Source: Choanephora cucurbitarum
Taxonomy: Eukaryota; Mucoromycota; Mucoromycetes; Mucorales; Choanephoraceae
Length of the DNA stretch: 64,000 bases
NCBI GenBank assembly: GCA_025331435.1
Contig: JAIWNI010000012.1
Coordinates: 1 to 64,000, forward strand
Direction of reading: 5' to 3'
Under the pieces are notes generated by a model that searched no databases, was not told where the DNA came from, and worked only from the letters and a program-made list of their open reading frames with translations. The translations under genes were made by a program, and so were the position numbers. Below are positions 1 to 13,852 of the stretch, one piece after another. Positions within the stretch are counted from its first letter, which is position 1. Each line of letters begins with the position of its first letter.

Positions 1-3000
1 CCTTTTGGATATAGCCTAAACAGTTACATTCATTATTAGGAGCTTCTTGTTCTTTAGAGACTATGATTCATGCAAAGAAAAGAGGAGGTGGGGAGAAGTG
101 ATAGAGCACAAACTGACTAAATCAAGAAATGAGCTTAATCGATATAAAATTAAACCTTGTTTTGCTCTCTCTTTTACACATCCATAGACCGGTTCGCGGT
201 TTATGTTTTATCTCCAATGCAATCATAATAAAAACAATATTTCTCACTGCCTTTATTGTCAAAATTAGGAGTTGTGTAATCCTTAAGGATAGGCATTGTT
301 GCACTTTAGCAAAAATAGAAAAAAGTAAATAAACAAAGGTACTTACACATCGACTAAATCAAATGAAATAAACGATCATGACAATCCATCTCACTTCAGA
401 TTTCCCATTTTATAACTGTATCGATTTTAATTAATAGTATAAAACAAATCAATCTTCTGACGAATCAAGAAAAAGAGAGTAAACCAAATAAAAGTCCTTT
501 TTTTCTTACAAGAAGAGAGAGACAGAGAGAGTTCTTAGGGGGGGGTGCTTTATTTTTATTTTAAAAAAAATTTCCTTTTTTTTACTCTTCCTTTTAGCTA
601 AACTTGAAACTCCCTTTTTGAAAGGTAAAAAAGTAAAAAAGTAAAAAAGTAAAAAAGTAAAAAAGTAAAAAAGTAAAAAAGTAAAAAAGTAAAAAAGTAA
701 AAAAGTAAAAAAGTAAAAAAGAACAAAGCAAAAGAAAAAGTGAAAAAGAAAGTGAAAAAGAAATAGAAAAACCTGTTTTCAATCTCCAGTGTTCTTTTAC
801 ATTCTAAAGTTAATTTTAAAAATACTTCCAGTCTCTTCTGGAAGATCATGTACAATGTGCCATAGAAGCCTATAGAACCATTTTCCTCTCATTATTTTTC
901 TTCCTCACTAAACTGGTACTGTATAGCTTACTTGAGTGATGCATTGGCATAGTGTAACTTTAGGAGTTGAGACGACTTCATTGGCCTTCATGCTACCTTC
1001 CGTTTTGAGTCTCGATGTACGCAAAAAAAAATTATTTATAAACCACGAAAAGATCAATTTGTACTTTTTTGGATTAGCTTCTTCGTTTCAGCCAACACAA
1101 GATTCATTTGCAGTATTCAAAATCGATCAACTACCATTTTGACTACAACTTCTTTATTTCCCAAAGTAGCGCGTCAAATGATTCAAAGTAAGGGGAATAG
1201 CTTAAACCGATTTGAGGTTATTTTCTTCTTCCTCCCTTTACCTTGTCTTTCTGATGATGGTATAGGTTGGATCGACAACTTTTTTTGATGAAAAAATGTA
1301 TCACACCCACAATATCACTCAGCAAAAAAAAAATCGTGTTGAGCTTATTCTACGTTTGTATAACAAAGTCGTTTGTCATGCGTCTCTTCTTTTTTATTAT
1401 TATTTCTTTAAAAAGCACACTTGTTTATTTGTTACTAACATTACGAAGGTTAGGTATCTCTCTTTCCTCTCTCTCTTTATGATTCGGCTTAGGAGGAGCT
1501 TTAAAAAGGGAGCATGTCATGAATACGTAAGAGATATAGATGATAGCAAATTGAACCGAGAATATCGATTGAGTTCAACAAAAAAGAAATTTAGTTTAGT
1601 TACAAAAGTGGACAGAATGCTAGGATTAGAATTGACATAAAAATAAGCTATTGTCTATCCTATTATTGATTTTGTAGCCTATTGATTGATTTTCAGATAT
1701 CCATACAATTCAACACACTGTGCTCTCAGGAAGGTTCAGTCATATCTTGCTAATATGACAACATGTATGCTCTCTGTAAGCTATACCATCAAGCCCTATA
1801 CTCTGATGGGTAGAGCACATTAAAAAGCTTATTTATTTACATTGATAATTTTAGAAAACAACCCTTTCTTTTTAGGTTTGAAAGCTTTCATCCACATAAG
1901 GAAATAGGCATTTTGTTAGTGCAGGAATAGACAACTTTCCATGCTGAATTACATTGAAATTATACTTCAAGCCATGACTAATCTAGATTCTCAAAAACCG
2001 TACAAATTGAGTTCGGTCACAGGTCTCTTGTTTGCCTAAACCAGGGATTGATAGAGTGTCTTATGAGATTTCCTTTCTCTCTTTCTTTTTTTCTGGGTCT
2101 ATCTTATTGTCATCAATAAAGTATAAAGCATTATTTGATCTCAAGAAAAGATTGATTCTGAATGCTTGAATATCTTTTTTCTTTTTATTTATTTATTTGT
2201 TTGTTTGTTTGTTCTTTGAAGACAACCCGTACATCCGTCTTTAAAGAGAAACATACCAATTTGTGGTACATTATAAATTATCACAAAAACTGATGAATCA
2301 AAAAGAAGTAAGGCCTCTTTTTATTATTAGGGATGCAAAGAGTTATGATCTGCCAAGCACAAGTATTAAATGCCACATTTAATTTAGCTCTGTTTTCCTT
2401 GCAGTCTTATTTGATGATTCATTACATCACCATCGATTTTAATCATTACAGGAGAAAGCCCACTGTTTCTCAAAAACGTTTATCCATTGTGTAGCTTAAT
2501 TCAGTTTAGGGTTACTCGATCTTCGGTCTTTGCATGCAGTCAACAGATTCTTGATCTGGACTTGAGCAATGCTAACTTGAGTACATTCTTACTCTCAATA
2601 ATGGGTTCTCTCTCTGCAAGTTGGATCTTGTAAACAAAAATCTACTTTTCATATCAATGTGTTTCCTATAGGTTTTTTAAAAAAAAAACCGACAACTCTT
2701 TATTGTCTTACGTACACTTGAACAAACAAAATCTTTCTTTTCTTACCTTACCAAATCTATCATCTGTCACTAAAGCCTACTTTTTTTTTTTTTTAGATTT
2801 TCCAGCTTGGGGGAAGAGAGGAGGGGAGGCATTATCTGGTAACGCCTTTTAATGACTGCATTCAATTAAGCCAATTTTAGGGTTTGTCTCTCCTATCTTT
2901 CATCTGTTGTATGAACTATCTGATAAAAAGATGACAGTTCAAGTCAAATACTACAAAAGAGAACACTCAGTATGGAGAACCATATAATTGTGTGCAGCTA

Positions 3001-3141
3001 GAATAATCGATAGATGCCAACACGAGTAATTGTTTCTAGTATGATGATGCGTTTATTATTGTTTACAATCTCCCTTTTAAAGAGCTTTTTTTTTCTTTCA
3101 AAGTCGATTTACAGGTAAAGAAGAGGAAAAATATATATAGA
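1..3141. other. Gene-free AT-rich stretch left of NDUFS1
   Basis: No reading frame here has recognisable domains, and I could not join any of the short frames through plausible introns. The stretch holds homopolymer tracts, a G run near 539-546 and the 8-bp tandem repeat annotated separately. It probably includes the 3' flank of NDUFS1. Confidence 0.6.
625..720. repeat. 8-bp tandem repeat, 12 perfect copies
   Basis: The unit GTAAAAAA is repeated exactly twelve times without a mismatch, followed by a degenerate purine-rich tail to about 770. Because 8 is not a multiple of 3, the repeat reads through in several frames on the minus strand and creates spurious Phe/Leu-rich frames that should not be called genes. 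The perfection suggests recent slippage. Confidence 0.97.
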
Positions 3142-5845
3142 TTAAGCAGTAGCAGCCTTAAGTTCAGCTTCGACATCCTTACCAGCTACCCAAGTCTTGG
3201 TACACTTAGCCATGGTGCTAGAAGCACGAGAGATGGGATCAGTACGGTAGAAGTTCTTGATGACAGAAGTCAAAACTTCACCAGTGCTTTGAGCATTGGG
3301 CTTGCGTTGAGCAGTCAAACCAATTTGAGAGATAGAGGGAGTTTCAATAACGTCATAACGTGTGAGGGCTGGACTGATATCAGAAAGTCTTGCGCGAACA
3401 GATGGGAGGTCATCGTAGGGAAGAGTGTAACCAGCGACTTCAGACAAGGCACGGATGATCTTCCAGTCTTCACGAGCAGCAGCAGGAGGGTTGACACCAG
3501 CACGAGTGATCTGTGTACGACCTTCAGTGTTGACATAGGTAGCATTCTTTTCTGTGAAAGCAGAACCAGGAAGGATCACATCGGCATATTGAGCACCAAC
3601 ATCACCATGGTGACCTTGGTAAACAACAAAGGCATCCTTGGGGATATCAGAAGCTGTGATCTCATCAGCGTTCAAGAGATAGAGGAACTTGGCAGATGTA
3701 GAAGAGGCTTCAGTAGAGGTAGGGATGAAACCAATTTCGTAAGCAGCGGTTCTGCTGGCAGCACGTTGCAATACGTTGACACCGTTCCAACCGTCTTGGA
3801 ACAAGGTATTCTTGAACTTTTCAGAGAGCTCAGAGACCTTGGAGAGAAGGTACTCGCTATCCTTGGCATTCTCAACAACACTAGAGCCGACAACGATCAT
3901 GGGCTTCTTGGCTTCAGCAAGACGCTTGGCGAAAGGATGAGAACCGTCCAAGATCTTTTCAATGTCCTTGGAGTTTTCACCAATGTGAGCGTACTCGTAG
4001 TTCAAATCGTCAGCTTGACCAATCAAACCGAGATCTTGACCGTTGTGAAGGTAGGCCTTACGGAAACGAGTGTTCAAGATAGGAGCTTCATGACGAGGGT
4101 TGGTACCGACCAAGAGGACAACATCAGCTTCTTCAGCACCGGCAATGGTGGTGTTCAAGGTATAGTTGGAACGGAAGTCAGCATTGATGGCAAGGGGCTT
4201 GGAGCCGTTGGGGGCATCAATGGCCAAGTTGTCAGAACCAACACGGTTAAGGAGGTCCTTGAGGGCAACCATGGATTCGGCATCAGCAAGGTGACCAGCG
4301 ATGGCCTTGGCAGAGTTACCTTGAACATTGCTCAATTCTTGACCGACACGCTTCAAGGCCTTTTCCCAAGTGGCAGGAACAAAGCGATCACCTTCACGGA
4401 TCAAGGGAGTAGTGAGACGTTGGACCTTGAGACCATCGTAGAAGAAACGGGTCTTGTCTGAGATCCATTCTTCATTGACCTCTTCGTTCAATCTAGGGAG
4501 GATACGCATGACCTCAACACCACGAGTGTCAAGACGGATGTTGGAACCAATAGCATCAGACACATCAATGGTCTCATACTTCTTCAATTCCCAAGGTCTA
4601 GCCTTCATGTTGTAGGGCTTAGAGGTCAAGGCACCAACAGGACAGAGATCGATGACATTACCAGACATTTCGGAATCAATTGTCTTTTCAATATAGGTAC
4701 TAATTTGCATGTCATTACCTCTACCGCTGGTACCGAGTTCAGTAGCACCAGCTACCTCGTTGGCAAAACGAACACAACGGGTACATTGGATACAACGGGT
4801 CATTTCGGTGTTGATGAGAGGGCCAAAGTTCTTGTCTTCGACGGAACGCTTACCGGTAGGTTCTGAGAAACGTCCACGATCAGTACCGTAGCGCATACTT
4901 TGATCTTGAAGATCACATTCACCACCTTGGTCACAGATGGGACAATCCAAGGGGTGGTTGTAAAGCAAGAATTCCATCACACCTTCACGGGCCTTGTGAA
5001 CCAAAGGACTGTTGGTCTTGACCTTCATGCCGGGCATGACGGGGTAGGCACAAGAGGCGACTGGCTTAGGAGCACGTTCGACTTCGACGAGACACATACG
5101 ACAGTTACCAGCAACTGAAAGACGCTCTATACAATAAGGTGATTAATTCTATATGTTCACTGCATTTCCTAGATATCAACAATCATGTGTGCTGTGTGTA
5201 TGTGTGTGTGCCTGCCTGTGTCTGCTATTGTTTTCCATTATATGTACAATACATGTTGAATTGCAATTTCAATTGTACATCTAATTCGGTACTGTCTATA
5301 CATCTCCATTCCCATATCTTCTATCGTCGTCCTCTGTTCATTTCTCTACATGTACTACGGCTGTTGTTGTGATGTTTATAAAAAGAAACAGGGAAGCTGC
5401 GGTGCCTGTCCTTATACTTTTTTTTTTGGTGTCGATACATTCCGTCTATGCCTATAACTAAAGATACACACACATACACACACACATGCAATTTACTCTA
5501 TATAGAATAATGTCGTACCATGATAACAGAAACGAGGGATCTAAAGGAAATGAGACTACAATGTCAGCATAATTCAGATGCTAATAGGAAACTCAAATGA
5601 CATACATCAGCACCAGCCTTTTCACAGGCTTGAATCAAGGCAGCACCTTGTTCAATCATGACAGACTTGCCATCAATAAAAACTTCGACTTCTTCTTTAA
5701 CATTGGTTGAGGCGGCAAAGGCACGGACTATGTTGAACTAGTAAATAAACAAGGGTGGCTTTCCAATTATTTTATTTTTACCTCCAGTCTTGAGAAGAGC
5801 TGGTGTTCTACGTGCTACGCTTGTCTTGTTGAGAACGCGCAACAT
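3142..5845 (-). CDS. NDUFS1: NADH-ubiquinone oxidoreductase 75 kDa subunit
   Basis: Mitochondrial complex I subunit that carries several Fe-S clusters of the electron-transfer arm. I assemble four exons: 5845-5782, 5727-5606, 5540-5519 (22 nt) and 5126-3142, giving 730 residues, the usual family length. The N-terminus ([13 protein letters not shown]) is a basic mitochondrial presequence. The 2Fe-2S ferredoxin-like part includes [19 protein letters not shown], where exon 3 supplies IPRFCYH. Further cluster motifs are [21 protein letters not shown] and DLCPVGAL, followed by the molybdopterin-oxidoreductase-like C-terminal domain. All junctions keep phase (G|TC, GAT|ATC, G|AG). Codon use is strongly biased, consistent with high expression. 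The 392-nt third intron carries an inverted GT/CA repeat. Confidence 0.97.
5193..5482. repeat. Inverted GT/CA repeat inside NDUFS1 intron 3
   Basis: Positions 5193-5209 (TGTGTGTATGTGTGTGT) are the exact reverse complement of 5466-5482. Both arms lie in the 392-nt intron downstream of the 22-nt microexon. In the transcript they could pair as a 17-bp stem looping out about 256 nt and bringing donor 5518 and acceptor 5127 closer. The pairing is seen in the sequence; a splicing role is inference. Confidence 0.7.
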
Positions 5846-7156
5846 ATTTCTTTAGTGGAGTGGGGGGGTTTTTTATAATAAAAAAAAAGAGAAGAGAGAG
5901 AGAGAAGAGAAGGGGGTTAAGCTCACAAAAGAAAGAGAGAAGGAGAAAGAAAAAAAAAGTAGTAGTAGTGCAAATAAGATACTGACCTTCAAAAAAAAAA
6001 ATTCAAACTGACTACGCTTATCCATTTTATTGCACTGGCTATAGCCTATAATCTCAACCCTTGTTGTGCTCCCCGCAAATGAATTTATCAGACTTTGAGA
6101 AATAAAATATTTCAAAACAAGAAAAAATAATGAGGTTGAAACACAGCACCAACGATGCGGACACATTGATGTGACGCCAGCAATAATTAGCCTGTTAAAA
6201 AGCTTAACAATTAAGAGACCGTCGTTTTGTGCCCAAGCAATCTATTTTATTTCTTTTCTACTTGTTATATCACCTAGACCAACACTAATTCAGATTTGTG
6301 CTGATCACATTGAGATAGTCTGTTTATTGAAACGTATTCTCAGTGCAGATTCCTTGAGAGAGACGTACAATTTCCGAAGAAGCGTTTCCTTAAGGCTTGA
6401 GTTGACTTTTTGGATCCACAGACAACTCTCAGTAAGCCGATGCCGTATGGCAGAAGATGGCGAATATTTTGAATGGATTTTGATAGCGAATGTATGGACC
6501 TCAACTTATCGTACATACTTTGGCTCTTGGCAGAAACAAGGACTCTTTGATTCAACACGAGGAACTGAATAAACATGGTGCAAATGAGAAGTACTATTTT
6601 TCTCACATAGAAAAAAGTTCCTGAGTATGCTCATCAAATTTCACTTGAGCACCAAGTCTATGATACGGCCGTTTTAAAAGCATAGCAATATCAAGCTTCT
6701 TGATATACTCCAAAAAAGAAAACTGTTTCTTTTCTGGATTGACAGTGGCTTTTATGATCAACCACAATGTTGCCATATAAATATCCAAAGCATGATACAA
6801 AGCAGCTATGCTTTGATGTCAGGCAACGTAGCATTTGAAATAGTCTATTCATGAAACTGAGTATAGAGAAAAATGTTTGTGAAAAATGCAGCAAATTCAA
6901 TAAACCAAAAGCAATATTTATTAGATTCACTGTATCTCAGCAACACTTTCTTTAGCTTTATGGCATTCCTCTTTGTTCATTTCAAGTAACATGACACTGT
7001 GATGTCTTGCTTGATGGACAGTACCAGTTGTGCACAACAAGTCTGTTGAATCGCTTATTCCTCCTCCCCCCCTTTTTTTTATGTATTTAACCTATTCGCT
7101 TTACGACAAAACCAAGTCTTATTCTTTTTTTATTTTTACTTCGCGGTCTATAGAGA
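5846..7156. other. Intergenic between NDUFS1 and the PIF1-like helicase
   Basis: Begins with purine-rich, microsatellite-like leader sequence of NDUFS1. On the minus strand, 6340-6606 and 6603-6800 are short open frames. One starts with a signal-peptide-like stretch (MRKIVLLICTMFIQFL) and the other has weakly protein-like composition, but I could not join them or assign a family. Confidence 0.4.
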
Positions 7157-9105
<1,949 letters not shown>

Positions 9106-11979
9106 TACAGCTTAATCTATCCTACTATGTTTGTTTTTATAAACTCCATCATGTGTTTGTTATATGAAGGAGTTTTCTGCATTTGAACAAATTGCTATCA
9201 ACTTTAATAAACAAAACACTATTCAATAACTTCTAATTTTAGTGCTCATTCTTTTTCTCACTGATTAAGCACAAGTATCACAATTATCTTACCCTCTTTG
9301 AAATGATAAGCCTTCAATTTTTTTCTTCCTCGATCTCATGATCAACTTAATATTGAATCGACACAACAAATAAAATAAGATTTGCAACGACACAAGTCTT
9401 GCATGTTGTCAAGATTTTGCTGTAGTCTCCCTTTCTTTTTGTAGTCTCTGAAAACTTAACACCTTGAATGTCATAACATTGCTATGAAGATGTGCATACG
9501 GAAACCCCCATAAAAAGAGAGGCTTTATGGGTTTTGAAGAAACAGACATGTTTCACAAGCACTCCTCCTTTTATTTCTGAAGGTTCAAAAACAAGGAAAG
9601 ATTAAATCATTACTAAATTTAGCAATACATTAGTCGATAAAGCTTATTAAGTCCCTTTTCCTTTACTTTTGTTAACCCCCCATTTCTAGCCATTTAACGA
9701 CTGGTCGTTGTACAAGTAAAGAAACCCAAAAACAAAAAAGACAGAGCACGAGGCTCGCTTTTTCTTGCATGCTTTGTTGCCCAAATGTTTATTTTGAACG
9801 AAAAAAAAAACGAAATCGGCTGGGTATGCTTGTCATGAAGGTTGGCAAGAAAAGAGCTTTACACGCATTCGAAAACAACCAAGATGTAACGAATTGCATT
9901 TTTTTGAAAGACATACTGTAACGTTATCGAGTAATACAATGCTTCGAATGATTTGTTCTAAAAGGAATATAGCAAGTGCACTCTCCTTGATCTCGATATT
10001 CTTTCCAAAATCCTGCTGAGTAAGATGTTTTTTTAGCTAGTTAAGGAGAACCACACTCTTCTCATTCTTGTGATACATCAATTTAATCAAATGCTGAGAT
10101 GTTCTCCTCTAATCCAACATTCAGTTAAGCACAGTGAATGTCACAATTTGGTTTTAATGTATTTGAGAGAACTGATTGGATCACTTTGTTTGTTATATCA
10201 CAACAAAATTTCTCATCTTGACAAGACTTCAAGGGCATACAATCACCCAAAAAATAGCACAAGCAGATCAGCAGCTAGAGGGCTTCGTTGCTGTTTACAG
10301 AAAATGGCAAGTGTCTAAAATATATTAGTTTCTGGACAAACCTTCATTTCACTTTTCTGGCTAAGCGTAATATGATATTAGGATTAATAAATGGTTTGCT
10401 TATGCCAAGTTTATACTTTATTAGGGAAAAAGCAGAATTGAAGGTCTCCTTAAACTTGAGTCGTTGACCTCAGCTCAATTATATTTTTAAACAAGCTACA
10501 ACTATATGGTTGGTTGTTTCTTTGACTACTACTTGTAACACGTAAATCAAAGCAGTCATTTTTATTTTATACGGATTCTCTGCACCTTTGGAGCTACAGT
10601 ATAGATCGACAAACTTACTGTTTGTTTTTTTAGATTGGAAGAAGAAGAATATGAACAATTTAGAGAGCTTAAATCAACATCAAGTTTAATTGCTACTATT
10701 GTGTCAATTGTTGCAAAAGGAATCAAATAACCTCCATTTATGCAAACAATCTCTGTCTCTACTAAAAAAAGAAAAATACTATTGAACGCAACTCGTCAAA
10801 GTAATGATTTCTGTTCTTATCTTATCTCTTGTCTCTTTCTCAAATAACTTCGAGCCCAAGTTCTTCATGAATTTACAGTTTGGCTAGTATAAGCTTCATC
10901 TCTACTTACCTATAAAGCAATGATTCCTTAGCAGTTATCAGTCATATTATTTGAATTCAAAAATGTAACGTCTTGCCTTCATTCTTTGCTATTATGATAG
11001 GATTTAAAAAGACATTGCGTTGTTATAAGAATCCTGTAATCCAAGCAAACACTGAACATACACAAGAACCAATTAAGATTGCATTGAATGTTATCCTGTC
11101 CAATTAGCGTACATCCTTGAATAAGAATTCAATAAGCAAATCAGGCTCTTTTTTTTTTTTAGGTATGTAGATAGTACATTGTGTCTTGTTTGTGCTTTTA
11201 CTGTACAACACATTTTATCTTGAAATGAGTCTTTATTCTGCGCTTTCTCTAGATAACAATTACTTGAGCTAGCTATTAAATGGTTGGAATAGATTACTGT
11301 ATTCTAACACTTACTCTTTAATCTATGTGAATGATCAGAAAACCCTTTGTTTCTAAAAGTAAACTAGCAACCATACTAAAAACTGCATGTCTTTTCTCTG
11401 ACTTTCTCATAATGCCATCTCTCCTTCTTCTTTTTTTATATTCCTTATGTGCCAAACTATAATTGTGTGCAGACTGCTTGATTTCAGAAACTACTAAAAG
11501 ATGTTTATAAATGTACCTTCTTTTCTCGAGATATATCTCGGAGTAAAATGAACAGCATTTTGCTTCTTACTTTCTTCTTTCTATCTCGTTGACACTAGAT
11601 CTGTTTTCAAGAGAAAAAAAAAAAGAGGTTTATAGTTATCAGCATCTTCTATTATATTGCTAATAAAGAGAATTGATGCAAGGTAGCAAATGACTTCTCA
11701 CTCGATTGAATGCATGCAGACCCTGTTTTGATTTGTTGACAAGTAGATTTCAATAATATTGTACGCCTTATCAATTTGTCCCGTTCTATGTCACTTACAA
11801 ATCTATCATAAGAAATACCCCCTTATTGAATTAGATGTGGATAGAATGCACATTAAAAAGCTATATGAATACACTGAACCAAAAAAAAACAAAAAGATTG
11901 AAAGAAAAAGTTGTATATGTAAAAGAAAAAAGGCACGCCTTTAATCTATTTGTTTTTAATAAAGAGAGAGAAAGCAATT
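9106..11979. other. Intergenic with two unassigned exon-like segments
   Basis: No recognisable gene. Two plus-strand segments look protein-coding by composition. About 10226-10310 reads QKIAQADQQLEGFVAVYRKW just before a possible GTGTCT donor. About 10634-10729 follows a T-rich acceptor and reads LEEEEYEQFRELKSTSSLIA and onward to a stop. I could not place further exons or name a family. They may be exons of an uncalled gene or a relic. Confidence 0.3.
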
Positions 11980-12537
11980 TTATAGTAATAGTGAGCGTAT
12001 AGAAGGTAAAGATGGAGGTTTGCTTGTGTTGGCGTGCGACATAGGATGTATTGTTGATTCATTGATGTGGAGATGAGTAGCTTGGAAAGTAGTGTGATTT
12101 GCAAGCAACGACTTAACATCAAACGGTGAGCCTCCAGGCTGAGGATGATACATATGTCTACACTCTAATGGCTGTGGTTTAATTGAGGGAACAAACGATC
12201 TTAATGGTGGCAAGAGCAACTCAGAGGAATTGACTGAATTTTTTGACACAGTTGATTGCTCCTTTTGAGCAGAAGCAGCTTCATGTGTACGTACATGTCG
12301 TATTAATTCGTCAGAGCGAGAAAACTTTTTTGGGCATCCAGGATGTGTACAGTGATGTGGTTTTTCACCTGTATGAATACGTATATGCCTTGTACGATGC
12401 TCTAATCGAAAAAATGACTTTGAACACATAGGGCATTTATAGCGTCTTCTTGGAGATGGTTTTTGCTTTTTGTTTTGATCTGTTGATTGGTGTGACTGAA
12501 ATGTATTGATTGGATGACAGAGGAGTGCAATAGACAT
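11980..12537 (-). CDS. Mig1/CreA-type C2H2 zinc finger regulator
   Basis: Single-exon protein of 185 residues. Two adjacent C2H2 fingers occupy residues 33-85 (C35, C38, H51, H55; C63, C68, H81, H85) joined by the HTGEKP linker. The finger helices [14 protein letters not shown] and [14 protein letters not shown] match the Mig1/CreA carbon-catabolite repressor class, which binds GC-rich (SYGGRG) sites. The protein is much shorter than Ascomycete CreA. Two related short motifs, LPPLRSF near residue 110 and LPSIRSLLL at the C-terminus, may be effector or docking motifs (inference). The upstream region is long and pyrimidine-rich. Glucose repression itself is inferred from the finger class only. 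Confidence 0.88.
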   Translation of the reverse strand: MSIALLCHPINTFQSHQSTDQNKKQKPSPRRRYKCPMCSKSFFRLEHRTRHIRIHTGEKPHHCTHPGCPKKFSRSDELIRHVRTHEAASAQKEQSTVSKNSVNSSELLLPPLRSFVPSIKPQPLECRHMYHPQPGGSPFDVKSLLANHTTFQATHLHINESTIHPMSHANTSKPPSLPSIRSLLL

Positions 12538-13852
12538 AATGAGAGAGAAACGAGAGGAACAGTTAGGGAGAGGGGGGATATTTAAAGAGTGTAAAGAAGA
12601 TAAAGAATTAAAAAAAAAATAAAAGAAAAGAAAAAGAGAGAGAGTAAAAAGATAGGCAGTACTTTTATTTGTTTCTTAACCCAAAAAGAATGGGACTTTC
12701 TTATGAGTTTACTAATATCATCCTAAGATCGAGTTTATTTAATTTTAGCGGAAAGCAATATAAGGGGCGAGAGGGGAGAGGTGATAAGCAGGACAAGGAA
12801 GGGAACGGACGTGGGGCAAAAGCATATTCATAATGAGAAAGTATTTTTCTTTTCCTGATGATATCAGATTGTTTGGCCTCTTTTTTTTTTTCCCTTTCCA
12901 TCCCGTCTAAAGAGGAGAGAAAGGGGGACAAGTGTAGATGCTTATAGATGTTATGTGTCGTTCTATTGAGATGATCCTTTTTTTTACTTTTGTTTCTTAG
13001 ATCTTTTTCTCTTTTCAGTAAATACTTGATCATTGGTCTTCAACTAGCAAAAAAAGGAATAAAACTATTTTTACCTTTCTCCCCACTTTCCCTTTGATTC
13101 TCCTGGATCTCTCAATCTTTGTTACACCTGCAAAAACCCCACAATGTTTTGTACTATTTTAACTTATTCGTCAATATGGCAAAATTGACAAACGATCAAA
13201 ACAAATCCTAGACCAAAAAAAAATCAAAACTACTTTTTTCGGTATATCATGATAGGGATGTTTATTCAGATATAGCATGTACTCCTCACAATCAATAGCA
13301 GGTGCATTATGGCTTGTCAGGAATAGCAAAGACAAGAGCTATCTTGTCTTTTCAGTATGGTGCCTTACTTGGTTAATCCTTAATTTGATGTGATGAAAAG
13401 AAGAAAATAAGCTCTGTCTTGTTTTCAACAGCAGAAAGGAAAATAGGTTAAATGTAGATGATATGCAATGCAAAGTTTTGTTTGTTTTTCAAGTACTCGA
13501 TTCATATGTGTTTATATGTGTGTATGCTCGCTTTTTTTGTTCTGAAAGATTCTGTCGAACAGAGCATAAAAGGGAGAAGAATTTCTAAGATATTCGATAT
13601 CGTCCTCAAGGACATATACATTTGAGTATACTCTGAAGGGAGATACAATTAGTGCAACTATAGATACACGTGCAGTAGTAACGATTGCATAAGTTTACTC
13701 CTAAACCTCAATGGTCCAGACAAGACAGCCTAGCTTTCTTTTCAAAGAAATCCATTAGAAGGATATGAATCATTGAGGGTATTTTGTCTCTGTCTATTAC
13801 ATAATCTTCTATACAAATATGTTTATTTTATGTTAGATAAAGTGTAATTTCT
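12538..13852. other. Intergenic, upstream of the zinc finger gene
   Basis: Purine/pyrimidine tracts next to the zinc finger start (12541-12660) look like promoter and leader sequence. The rest, up to the 3' end of the AsnRS gene, holds no convincing coding sequence. Confidence 0.5.

Noticed and set aside
594..855. Phe/Leu-rich minus-strand frames that look like membrane proteins
   Set aside because: They are translations of the 8-bp tandem repeat and poly-purine flank, with no start context or homology.
1296..1640. 114-codon plus-strand frame
   Set aside because: Basic, low-complexity translation without domain, signal peptide or plausible splice partners.
3289..4461. 390-codon plus-strand frame
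   Set aside because: It is the antisense of the NDUFS1 main exon. The length results from the strong codon bias of NDUFS1, and the translation has no domain.
6171..6572. 133-codon plus-strand frame
   Set aside because: No domain and poor composition. The opposite strand is slightly more protein-like, but neither could be supported.
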